Source: OMII01 sp947467385
Lineage (GTDB): Bacteria > Bdellovibrionota_C > UBA2361 > OMII01
Direction of reading: 5' to 3'
Length of the DNA stretch: 64,000 nt
NCBI GenBank assembly: GCA_044360075.1
Contig: JBIKLA010000019.1
Coordinates: 10,164-74,163, forward strand
Position numbers and translations under genes: made by a program. Below are positions 52,226-60,351 of the stretch, piece after piece. The notes under the pieces are model-generated. The model was not told where the DNA came from. It saw nothing but the letters and a program-made list of their open reading frames with translations, and did no database searches. Within the stretch, counting starts at the first letter, position 1. The number at the start of each line of letters is the position of its first letter.

Positions 52226-53626
52226 ATGGTTTTTTTCCCGTGCGGGAGGGGTGTCCACATCTGTCGGCGGGGGAGCTGGGCGCTTATTGCCGCGATAGCG
52301 GCTGCGCTTGCCGCTTCGGCTGCGGTATCAGAGTCTGTTGCCCAGGAGGGAGGAATCATCCCCGACAAAGAGCTGATGATAACCAGTCTCTCAGTGGTAG
52401 AAGATGCCAGCCGCACGGCGAACAGCTGTGACCCCTCTACCGCGCCGGTGGGGACTTTGCCTGTGTGGAGCTTCGGGCGCCTCATGAAAGATATGAGTGG
52501 CTCACAGGACCCGTCTGATTTCGCCCTGCTGTGGTTGAGGACCTGGAAGAATGCGCAAACCATAAACGACGATGTTGTCAGGGCCCGGGCGAGTATTGAG
52601 AGGGAAGTGTTGGAGCCGTGGCTAGCGCGAAGTGGAGGCAAGAAGCTCGACCTGCGCAAAGCTCCCTTTCGCCTCCTCGCCATCGCCTTTCGCCCAGACC
52701 TGCGGGATCGCACGAAAGGAAAGGCGGGCGAGGGGCGATTTATCTTCGGGGCGCTCGACAGAAATTGCCAGCCTATGCAGTTTACCGTCATTTTCGAGTA
52801 CATGCTGCCCACGGCATCGTGCAGCCAAACTATGCGATGGGCAGCACGATTTCACGCCCTAGGGGATATCCCATTCGGGAAGCAGTACAACGCTGGCCTT
52901 GAGGCGATAACGGAGACATTTACGGCGCCACGACCGGCCTTGAAGAGGCCAAATGGCAGCCTCCTCAGCCAACTTCGCACGAATGAGATCTCAGGCGGAT
53001 CGCAGTGGCAGCTTCGTGAATTTTCCCTGGTGCCGGAGGGTGGCCAGCACAAGGCGCTTCTGCGGCCTGCTACCGTTAAGCAAACGCCTAAGATATCCGT
53101 AAACAAGTCGGATACATTGAGGGATTTCATCAATAATAACCAGAGAGCTATCTTGAATGAGACCTTCGTTGTTCCTGCGTCCATGCTTGCAGGCGCATCG
53201 GTCGTGACCGGGGAACCCTGGAGGGCGAGGGGCGTTATCAACAACAACGCGCGCCATAAGTTTGCCCTCAACACATGCTCAGGATGCCACGCGACTGAAA
53301 CTGGCGTGTTGTTTGTTCATGTAGGGGTTCGCGAGGCCAAGACAGAGTCGATGCTTTCGCCGTTCATTCTCGGCAAAACGGGGAGAGATCCGGTGTCTGG
53401 CGAAAAACGGTCGTTCTCTGAGATGGAGAGGCGAATCTCAGACTATTCGGTTCTGCTCAACACACAGTGCCGGGGGCGCAGCGGGCCCGGCACGCAAAGT
53501 GTCTCTTCCCAAGCAAACGTCGCGGAGCAGTTTTATTGCGAGGTGGGCCAGCCGAACAATCTTCCCGGGATCTCCCCCTCCGGCTTGGAGCGGGGGTATG
53601 TCAGGGCGGGAGGGCCACTTCACTAA
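52226..53626 (+). CDS. Secreted protein with a single CXXCH heme-type motif, unknown family
   Basis: The 466-residue product has a long signal peptide (RRGSWALIAAIAAALAASAA, cleavage near SVAQ). It has one CSGCHATETG motif at about residue 351, where a c-type heme could attach. The rest includes PVWSFGRLMKDMSG, several Cys outside the heme motif, and a Cys-containing C-terminal region. Only one CXXCH in a large protein suggests either a monoheme periplasmic protein or a non-heme Cys/His motif. Function is unknown. A GGAG-like site precedes the ATG. The gene is monocistronic. Confidence 0.75.
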   Translation: MVFFPCGRGVHICRRGSWALIAAIAAALAASAAVSESVAQEGGIIPDKELMITSLSVVEDASRTANSCDPSTAPVGTLPVWSFGRLMKDMSGSQDPSDFALLWLRTWKNAQTINDDVVRARASIEREVLEPWLARSGGKKLDLRKAPFRLLAIAFRPDLRDRTKGKAGEGRFIFGALDRNCQPMQFTVIFEYMLPTASCSQTMRWAARFHALGDIPFGKQYNAGLEAITETFTAPRPALKRPNGSLLSQLRTNEISGGSQWQLREFSLVPEGGQHKALLRPATVKQTPKISVNKSDTLRDFINNNQRAILNETFVVPASMLAGASVVTGEPWRARGVINNNARHKFALNTCSGCHATETGVLFVHVGVREAKTESMLSPFILGKTGRDPVSGEKRSFSEMERRISDYSVLLNTQCRGRSGPGTQSVSSQANVAEQFYCEVGQPNNLPGISPSGLERGYVRAGGPLH

Positions 53627-53713
53627 TTGAAAAAGAGCGTAGCCCTCCAGCGTGCTCGGCAAGGCTCAACTTCAACGGTGTGATCGGGCACCTTCTCTCG
53701 ATAGCTCTGATGT

Positions 53714-53734
53714 AGTCTTGAGTAAGGCTTTTTT
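53714..53734 (+). terminator. Possible terminator after the CXXCH protein gene
   Basis: AGTCTT (53714-53719) can pair with AAGGCT (53724-53729), with one G-U pair around a 4-nt loop, followed by six T. The stem is short, so strength is doubtful. Confidence 0.4.
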
Positions 53735-53831
53735 CCCGCCCGGCATCTTCCGCTTTCTGCCATACTTGGATTTCTGGCGTTGAGGGAAGGCAATTGTTCT
53801 GCTTCTGGCGGTGCCCTATAGTTTAGGCCAC

Positions 53832-54647
53832 ATGCAGCTCATCTACCTCCAAACCCCTGACCGCTATTCGTGTGAAGGCCTCTTCTGGCCCGCAAGGCTT
53901 AAGCAGCCAAAGCTCGGTGCTGTGCTCGTCCACGGCTGGACCTTCTGGTTTGATCCGCGTGACAGGTCCCGCGGATTTTGCGGCAAATTATTTGCGACCA
54001 TAGCAGAGCGCCTCTCAGAGTCCGGCATACCGGCGGTGCTCGCAATGAACCGTGGCTTCCATGCGCCTGAGTTTTTCAACGACTGCGCCGTCGATGTTCA
54101 GGCCAATATCGACTTCCTTGTCGCTCAAGGATGCGAAGAGATCCTGATTATTGGCCATAGCCTTGGCGGGGCGAAGTGCGCCTACTACGCCGCCGAGGTG
54201 GGGCACCCGCGGCTTCGCGGAGTGGTGCTGCTGTCGGCTATCCCGTCTACCTACAACTTCGCCGGCAAAGGTAGCCTTATCGAGGAGGCCCGCAGTAAGG
54301 TGGCCGAGGGGCACATCCCTACGATCCTGCCCTTTACGGAGGGGCAGACCGTTGCGCTGCATGAGCCGAATGCCCTTATCCGAAGCTTTCAGAGCGCGTA
54401 CCAGGGCACGACCCTTGATGCTGCGGCGAAGATTATGCTTCCTATCCTAAGCCTCGCGGCAGAGGGCGAGTGGTCGTGGTTTCAGGAGGTCTGCAAGGGA
54501 ATCAAGGGCGCGGCGCACAGCTCAGCTACAGTTGATGCGCAGATCATCGCAGGCGCCCGGGATCACAACTACTCAGGCCACGAAGAGGATGCAGCGCGGC
54601 GGATACTTGCTTGGATGAGGCAGGTGGGGCTGGATTCGGGGGGGTAG
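53832..54647 (+). CDS. Alpha/beta hydrolase
   Basis: From ATG 53832 the 271-residue protein has the alpha/beta-hydrolase pattern: an early strand with HGWTFWFDP, the nucleophile elbow GHSLGG near residue 107, and a C-terminal stretch GARDHNYSGHE, which supplies the acid and His of the triad. A codon seven residues upstream could also start it, but the shorter start gives a normal fold. No signal peptide, so it is cytoplasmic. Substrate unknown; the fold is close to lysophospholipase or esterase types. It stands alone. Confidence 0.85.
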   Translation: MQLIYLQTPDRYSCEGLFWPARLKQPKLGAVLVHGWTFWFDPRDRSRGFCGKLFATIAERLSESGIPAVLAMNRGFHAPEFFNDCAVDVQANIDFLVAQGCEEILIIGHSLGGAKCAYYAAEVGHPRLRGVVLLSAIPSTYNFAGKGSLIEEARSKVAEGHIPTILPFTEGQTVALHEPNALIRSFQSAYQGTTLDAAAKIMLPILSLAAEGEWSWFQEVCKGIKGAAHSSATVDAQIIAGARDHNYSGHEEDAARRILAWMRQVGLDSGG

Positions 54648-54832
54648 GGAGTCGCGGATTGGTGTCAGACGAGGCCGACGCTGCGGCTCGAAGCGGGCAC
54701 CCGATGTTTTTAGCCGAGCCTCAATTCTTGAGGCGGTCGGAAGCAGGCTAGACTTTGCGCCAGTAAAAAACGGAAAAGAGCTGCTTGTTATCTCATTCTC
54801 TGCGAGGAGCATGAGAACACCAGGCACACAGA

Positions 54833-56146
54833 TTACTGCGCTGCAGCGCTATCCCGAGCCGAGAACACGCTCGCCACAGAGCCAAAGAACGAGCCGACGC
54901 GCTCGCGCCAGCTGCGGCGGCTGAAGCGTTGGTCATAGACGTCGCACACGGCATCCTGCCCGCGATGAGAGACCCAAGCGCTATCCAGCTCCTCTAAAAT
55001 TGAGGGGCCGTACACTCGCCCAAGGCTGACCTCAAGCACCTTCTTGTTGGTGATGAGGCTGGGATCGTTTAGCGGGGCATCCGAGAAATAGGTGTTAAGA
55101 AGGGGCGAGATATCAACCCGCTCGGCGATCTTCGCGATCACCCCCGCCATTCTGCTCCAGCCGTTGATGCTGACCTCCGTGTGACTGGGTTTTTGTGCGA
55201 TAACCTGGTTGAGGAATTCAGTGACCCCCTCGTTTAGCCAGGTGTGGCTGTCGAGCTTGCCGTTGTAAGCGGAAAGCCCGTACCGTTCCCATGAGAAGCT
55301 TTCGTTGATGGCGGCGGTAAGGGGATCGGCGCCCCGTTCCGCGCCGATTAACTGCGCGATTGTTGGAGCCAAGCCTGAGGCAGCGTGTAGCAGCTCATGC
55401 CGCAGGATCGGCTTGTAATCGTCGGGGCACAGGTCATCACTTACAAAGATAGCGTGCGAAAAGCACGAGCAGAATGCGATGTCGGAGTGCGACTTGCTCA
55501 GAAGCGGGTCGAAGACCTCCAGGTGCACCGCATCGAGCCGCTTCTGGATATCCCCTAAGGGAAGGTCGAGGGTGCGCAGTTTAAGTTGTGACTGAAGAGA
55601 CGAGAGCCCCTGCAGGATCTCCTTCTTAAGCTCGGGGACGAGGGCGCTGATAAGACTTCGGTTGCTCTGCTGCCTGCTCTCGCGCTCGACCAGCAGCCTG
55701 CGCAGCTCCCTGTTCGGCACCTCGTCCAGATTCCTGATAAGATTGCTGATAGATCTCCTGATACGGTCATCCGCAGGGAGGTAGCTGTTTCTTGGCAGGA
55801 GCTCATTGACAGCAGGAAAGAGCTCTCCCTCGCGCAGGGCAGGCTCTATGAGCGCCACGAGGCTATGGAAGCAATTCTGCCGAGTCGCGATGACATGCCG
55901 CCACGCCGGAACGTCAACAGGAGCCAACGGAAGGCTGCGCCGCGATAGATCAACTGAAACCTCATGGCTGTGCGCAGCTTCGCGCCGAAACGCACACCCA
56001 AGCTCATAGTCCTCACGCTCAAGATGTCTGGCAGCCTTGAGTCGAGGCCCGTTGAGCAGCTCCTCTCGAGAGAGGCCCTGCTTCTCAGTGGATGGAAGCT
56101 GGGAGAGATGCTCTCGCACTTTGTAATGGAGGGAACTTTCTGTCAT
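54833..56146 (-). CDS. Hypothetical HExxH (gluzincin-like) metallopeptidase
   Basis: The start ATG 56146 gives 437 residues; a GTG four codons upstream is an alternative. A zinc motif LRHELLHAASG lies at about residues 249-258. NEGVTEFLNQ about 50 residues later provides the second Glu in the NExxTE helix typical of gluzincins. The N-terminal half is helical and charged with no signal peptide. The final residues are Ser/Ala-rich (GSVASVFSARDSAAAQ). It resembles no named peptidase family to me. Neighbouring genes give no functional hint. Confidence 0.65.
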   Translation of the reverse strand: MTESSLHYKVREHLSQLPSTEKQGLSREELLNGPRLKAARHLEREDYELGCAFRREAAHSHEVSVDLSRRSLPLAPVDVPAWRHVIATRQNCFHSLVALIEPALREGELFPAVNELLPRNSYLPADDRIRRSISNLIRNLDEVPNRELRRLLVERESRQQSNRSLISALVPELKKEILQGLSSLQSQLKLRTLDLPLGDIQKRLDAVHLEVFDPLLSKSHSDIAFCSCFSHAIFVSDDLCPDDYKPILRHELLHAASGLAPTIAQLIGAERGADPLTAAINESFSWERYGLSAYNGKLDSHTWLNEGVTEFLNQVIAQKPSHTEVSINGWSRMAGVIAKIAERVDISPLLNTYFSDAPLNDPSLITNKKVLEVSLGRVYGPSILEELDSAWVSHRGQDAVCDVYDQRFSRRSWRERVGSFFGSVASVFSARDSAAAQ

Positions 56147-56384
56147 GCCGTAGTCCACTATGCCGAGCGCCTCAGTCGACCAGAGTGGAGACGCGACGGC
56201 TGGAAATCACCGCTTATGTTATGGAAGGTATTCACGAAGGGGTAGCTTGAGTTCGGACACCGGCTCGGTCGGCGCAGGTAAGAGCTTCCAATGCGACACA
56301 AGTCCCGGATTTAACATGCGATTCAAGATAGTTGGAAAGGCCAGGGGCTTAGGAGAGAGCCCATTACGACCCTCCATCCAGTGG

Positions 56385-57092
56385 CTACTCCTTTCTCGGC
56401 ACCCGCGACAGGTCAAAGTCCTCCGGCGGCGGGGCTTCGGGATTGAGCCACTGGATGACAGCAGCCCAGCCGGCACTTTCGTCATCGTGCGGCAGGTAGC
56501 CGCGAATTGCGGTGATGGCGTCCCAGCCGTCGTGCAGGTGCGCGGTGAGCACGGGGTCGGTAAGCTCTGCGCGCTTGACTTGAGCGATGTAGTCATCTGG
56601 ATTGACCGCTCCAGCGAGGCGACCGTAGCCCGGCATGCGGCTTCCGCCGACCATGCGCCAGAGCCCCTTCTGGCGAACGAGCCCGCGTGTGGCCTCGGTG
56701 AGCGCGCGGCCAAGCCCGTGGTGCTGGTGGCCCGGATGCACGAAGAGGTCAGCGCCGTAGAGGGTGTGCCCAGCTGGGTCGTGGTCGGTGAAGGTGCCAC
56801 CGGCGGTGAGGGTGTCCCACGAGTCATCGACGTGGAAGTGCAGCATGTTCACCATGAGGGTGAAGTGCGCCCCGGCGACGGCGCCCGACGGGGTGTGCTC
56901 AACGACGAACTGCCCCTCGGGAAAGAGCGCGTGGTGCGCCCGCAGCTCCTCATCGGTGTAGGGGCGCTCGGTGGGGTACACCGAGGCGCAGATCGCTGAG
57001 ATCTCAGCGTCGTCCGAGGCGCGCATGAGGCGGATGGTGTAGTCGTTGGGGAGGTGGTGCTGGGCGGGGTGGATCTCTTTGGTGGTCGGCAT
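56385..57092 (-). CDS. GNAT-family N-acetyltransferase
   Basis: The 235-residue protein has the GNAT fold: IRLMRASDDAEISAICASV at the start, and the acetyl-CoA-binding motif A in LFVHPGHQHHGLGRALTEA (V/Q-x-x-G-x-G/A type). The following helix and GYLPHDDESAGWAAVIQWL continue the fold. An unusually long C-terminal half suggests a specific acceptor, but none can be named. It lies upstream of the HExxH gene on the same strand with a 240-bp gap, so an operon is uncertain. Confidence 0.85.
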   Translation of the reverse strand: MPTTKEIHPAQHHLPNDYTIRLMRASDDAEISAICASVYPTERPYTDEELRAHHALFPEGQFVVEHTPSGAVAGAHFTLMVNMLHFHVDDSWDTLTAGGTFTDHDPAGHTLYGADLFVHPGHQHHGLGRALTEATRGLVRQKGLWRMVGGSRMPGYGRLAGAVNPDDYIAQVKRAELTDPVLTAHLHDGWDAITAIRGYLPHDDESAGWAAVIQWLNPEAPPPEDFDLSRVPRKE

Positions 57093-57559
57093 AGTCTTGA
57101 CCAGATCTTTGCCAGTAGAACGCCTGGAAGTCTAGCCGAATTACATTGGTGACAGACAGGACTGAGACGCTTTTCGACACGTTTTTCCGGAGCGCCGTTC
57201 GGGGTTGGGGCGAAGAGGGGGCAGCGACCACAGAGGACCACAGAGCAACAATCCCCCCTCTATGGACCTCTGCGTCCTCTGTGGTTCCCACCCATGGGCC
57301 CCACGGTATCCGGGGGGTGATGCCCTAGGCGCCCCATCAGACACTTAGTCAAAACGCCCTCAAACCAGATCAGCCTGTTACACCGCTGGAAGCCATCTGC
57401 ATGTTTTCAGCTCTCAATCTTAAAGGAAATCCTTAGCCATACCGAACTAGGCTTTAGAACCGAGGTTAGAGCGTAATGTCTCTCTAAGGAGGCATCCCGT
57501 CAGGGGACGCTGTAGCGCTCGCTACCAGGGGCGTATGAAGTTAAAAGCTCTTAAGATCT
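57093..57559. other. Non-coding spacer between GNAT gene and the VWA locus
   Basis: The 467-bp spacer contains the second copy of the dispersed inverted repeat (57227-57293) and an AT-rich stretch near 57360-57480. I see no supportable ORF, and no clear terminator or promoter. Confidence 0.4.
57227..57293. repeat. Interspersed inverted-repeat element, copy 2
   Basis: The left arm ACCACAGAGGACCACAGAG (57227-57245) and the right arm CTCTGCGTCCTCTGTGGT then TCCCACCC (to 57293) are inverted, with about 20 bp between. The right arm, reverse-complemented, matches the left arm of the element at 47004-47030 almost base for base. Likely a REP/MITE-type dispersed repeat. Confidence 0.65.
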
Positions 57560-57748
57560 TTGGCTGGTGAGGAACGGGTTCGGGCGCCGCAAGGCAGCCG
57601 CGCGTCAGCACGAGTACCCCCGGTACATGGGGTCGGGTACATGGGATCGAAGTACCCCGGGTACATGGAGTCGTACATGGAGTCGAAGTACCCCAGCTAC
57701 ATGGGGCGGAACCCCCTGCCACAGGCGGTGGAGCGGTATCGGAGGTAG
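57560..57748 (+). CDS. Possible small repeat protein upstream of the VWA gene
   Basis: A 62-codon frame from TTG 57560 ends at TAG 57746-57748, immediately before the VWA gene. Its middle consists of repeated YMGSKYPG / YMESKYPS units followed by a basic tail (PLPQAVERYRR). The DNA is a set of GGGTACATGG-based repeats, and no good start or Shine-Dalgarno is visible. It may be a short Tyr/Met-rich peptide, or just structured DNA/RNA that happens to be open. Confidence 0.25.
   Translation: MAGEERVRAPQGSRASARVPPVHGVGYMGSKYPGYMESYMESKYPSYMGRNPLPQAVERYRR
57612..57709. repeat. GTAC-containing imperfect direct and inverted repeats
   Basis: The unit GGGTACATGG plus TCGAAGTACCCC recurs about two to three times with variants. 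Within a unit, GGGTAC and GTACCC form an inverted pair, so the RNA could fold into short hairpins. It lies just before the ribosome-binding site of the VWA gene. Confidence 0.7.
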
Positions 57749-57749
57749 T

Positions 57750-59930
57750 ATGGGGCTAATGGAATGGCGTCACGCGGGCAAGGGCGCCAAAGGCGGAGGG
57801 GCAGAAAGCTCGAAGCCGCAGCAGTCGGCTCCTCAGCGAGTCGACGCCGAGCTCACCTACATCGCCGGAGTCGTCGCCCGAGATCACAGCGTTAAGGTCT
57901 CGCTGGGAGCCCCGGGAGGCGGCTCGTACGCCAATCTTGAGTCAAAAGCAATTACGCTCGATCCAGAGCACCTCACAACTGAGGCTGAGGCCCGTTTCGT
58001 TGCAGCTCACGAAGGGGCGCACATCGGAGAGACGCTCTCGCTTGACCAGTTAGGGCTCAAGACCCCGGAGCAGAAGCGGGAGTACAGCAGCAAGATCGGC
58101 TTCCATCCGCTCGTGAACGTGATGGAGGACTGCGCTATCAACGACCGCTTCTGCAAAAAGTTCCCTAACCTTCAGGCGGATACCCTCGTGGGATATCCGC
58201 GCACGGACGCGAATGACCCGATCGGGATAGTGGGTCTTCCGGAGGTGCAAGCGATCGCCTCCCTTACCGGCAAGCCGCCGCTCTATGCGCAGGCTCTCGC
58301 TGGTCTCTTGGCCGACTGGGCCGAGCTTCGCCATGAGCTTGGCTTCGACAAGACCCTCAAGGAGTACCAGGCTAAGCCGCGCCAGGGAGGAAAAACCGAC
58401 GATCCGAAGCTCAAGAAGTTCTTCGATACCGTGCTTCAGGAAGCCCGCAACGCGACCTCATTTATCCCCGGCCCTAACGACCCTGCCAGCAAGAGCGTGG
58501 AGATGGCCCAGCAGCGCTTCGCGTGGTGTGAGCACGTCCTGTATCCGGAGCTTAAGAAGCTCGTTGACGACGACTTGAACTCGCTGAAGGAGGCGATCAA
58601 AGAGGGCCGAGAACAACAGGGCAGAGACCAGCAGGGTAAGGGCCAACAGGGCAAGGGCAAACAGAACCAGAAGAAACCGGGCCAGCAAGGTAAGGGTGGA
58701 CAAGGCGAAGGCCAGGGCGAGAGCGAGGGCCAAGATAGCAAGAGCCAAGAGGGCCAAGGCCAAGGAAAACAGCAGGGCGGAAAAAAGGGCGCCTCGTCCG
58801 GCGGCAAGTCATCGCAAGATGACAGCCCTGACGGAGACTCGCAGCAAACAAATAAGCAGAAAGGCGGCGCGGGGAGCGGAGGTTCCCAGCATGGTGAGCA
58901 GTCCGAGGAACAGAAGGGGAACCAATCAGGGATATCTGAAGCTGAAGCGGGACGCCTAGCCGCCGAGGTCTTGGCACAGGCAGAGGATGCGATCCGCGAG
59001 CTTCTTGAGAGCCTTAAGGAGAAGGCCGAAGGCAAAATCCCCTCCGCAAAAGAGGTCACCACACAGCGCAACAACCAGGAGCGGGAGGAGGAGCAGGCAC
59101 GCGAGGCCGCCGAACAGAGCGCCCTTATGGGGAAGCAGCTCCAAGAGGCCCTACTGAATTCGCTCTCGCCGTACCACCGCGAGTATCACGAGGTTGCGAA
59201 TGCGATCGAGGATGCGTACGGCCGACTCTCCGATACCTTTGACCCCGAGCGGCACTTTAAGTGGAGGCAGGATCTGCCATCCGGCAATAAGCTCAAAATG
59301 GAGTCCGCAATGCGCTTTGAGCTGACAGGGGAGGGGCACGAGAGGATCTGGATGAAGCGGATCGACCCGCAGTATCCGGACCAGGATATCGTCATTCTCC
59401 TTGACCGGTCCGGCTCAATGGAGACCGATGATAAGTACATCCACGCGCGGCGGGCAGTGCTCTTCGCGCGCGAGCTCTTCCAGCGCCTGCATATTTCGAC
59501 GGCGTGCGTCGGGTTTTCCAATGACTCAGAGCTCTTTCTCGATTTTGATGACGACATTGGGGAGCCGGATGTGCAGGAGGTGTTTATGCAGAACACGGCA
59601 TCGCCCAATGGAGGGACAGATGATGCCGCTGCGATTAAGCAAGCAGCCTCCCTTCTGCTTGAGCGTGATGCGGCAAAAAAAACGATCATCATGATCTCTG
59701 ACGCTGCATCCGGTGCAGCGGACCTAAAGGGCACCGTGCGGATGGTCGCCGATCAGGGGATCCCGGTGCTCCACTTTGGGATCGGCCAAGACACGAGGGA
59801 CTCGGCGGGGAATTACATCCACTCGTGGGGAGACCTAAGCCTTTCCCGGTCGGGATCTAACTCGTTTCTTGATGTGTTCTGCCGCGAGATGGTGCGGTTG
59901 GCAGAGGGGATTTTGGATGAGCGCAACTAA
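57750..59930 (+). CDS. VWA-domain protein with HExxH-type N-terminal domain (CobT/CoxE-like partner of MoxR)
   Basis: From ATG 57750 (GGAG five nt upstream) the protein has 726 residues. The N-terminal domain has HEGAH at 87-91 and NVMEDCAIND about 35 residues later, the peptidase-like pair seen in several CobT-type VWA proteins. A long Gln/Gly/Lys low-complexity linker (about 285-400) and a Glu/Ala-rich coiled helix lead to a C-terminal von Willebrand A domain (about 546-720). Its MIDAS is complete: DRSGSM at 552, NGGTDDAA and MISDAASG. Such proteins work with MoxR/CbbQ-type AAA+ ATPases in metal insertion or complex remodelling. The ATPase gene is two genes downstream. Confidence 0.85.
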   Translation: MGLMEWRHAGKGAKGGGAESSKPQQSAPQRVDAELTYIAGVVARDHSVKVSLGAPGGGSYANLESKAITLDPEHLTTEAEARFVAAHEGAHIGETLSLDQLGLKTPEQKREYSSKIGFHPLVNVMEDCAINDRFCKKFPNLQADTLVGYPRTDANDPIGIVGLPEVQAIASLTGKPPLYAQALAGLLADWAELRHELGFDKTLKEYQAKPRQGGKTDDPKLKKFFDTVLQEARNATSFIPGPNDPASKSVEMAQQRFAWCEHVLYPELKKLVDDDLNSLKEAIKEGREQQGRDQQGKGQQGKGKQNQKKPGQQGKGGQGEGQGESEGQDSKSQEGQGQGKQQGGKKGASSGGKSSQDDSPDGDSQQTNKQKGGAGSGGSQHGEQSEEQKGNQSGISEAEAGRLAAEVLAQAEDAIRELLESLKEKAEGKIPSAKEVTTQRNNQEREEEQAREAAEQSALMGKQLQEALLNSLSPYHREYHEVANAIEDAYGRLSDTFDPERHFKWRQDLPSGNKLKMESAMRFELTGEGHERIWMKRIDPQYPDQDIVILLDRSGSMETDDKYIHARRAVLFARELFQRLHISTACVGFSNDSELFLDFDDDIGEPDVQEVFMQNTASPNGGTDDAAAIKQAASLLLERDAAKKTIIMISDAASGAADLKGTVRMVADQGIPVLHFGIGQDTRDSAGNYIHSWGDLSLSRSGSNSFLDVFCREMVRLAEGILDERN

Positions 59931-59941
59931 GGAGGAAGTGT

Positions 59942-60346
59942 ATGAGCAGTGAAGCAGGGTACAGGGAGCAGCAGCTTGAGGGGCTGGCGGCGATGGGAGG
60001 AACGGGGCACATCAAGCGCCTCGCTCTCGTGGTTGCGCATCCGCGCGCGAGCCACGCTGTGAGCATGATTCGCAACACAGTCCCGACGTTTTCGATACGG
60101 ACACTCGCTGAGCTGCGCGCCGCACTTACCAGCCAGTTCGCGGATGACTCCGCGGTCTTGGACCAGGAAACCAGCGCAGGAGGCTTGGGGGCACTAGCGC
60201 TCGACATCAGCGAGCTTCCCTTACCCGACGTCGGGCTCTTTGCGGTGAACCTCAAGTCGGTGCCGCAGCTTGGCGTCCTGTACATTCTGACGCCGAACCA
60301 GTTCGACCTGTTCGAGGACGGCACATTTGATTTTGTTGTGAGATAG
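59942..60346 (+). CDS. Small hypothetical protein of the VWA-MoxR operon
   Basis: The 134-residue soluble protein is unknown to me. It has a short N-terminal helix, then an alpha/beta pattern (RLALVVAHPRASHAVSMIR; FSIRTLAELRAALTS; LGALALDISELPLPDVGLFAVNL; VLYILTPNQFDLFED). It lies 11 nt after the VWA gene (GGAGGAA site) and 5 nt before the ATPase gene, so it is certainly part of the operon. It could be an adaptor between the two. Confidence 0.75.
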   Translation: MSSEAGYREQQLEGLAAMGGTGHIKRLALVVAHPRASHAVSMIRNTVPTFSIRTLAELRAALTSQFADDSAVLDQETSAGGLGALALDISELPLPDVGLFAVNLKSVPQLGVLYILTPNQFDLFEDGTFDFVVR

Positions 60347-60351
60347 TTGAC

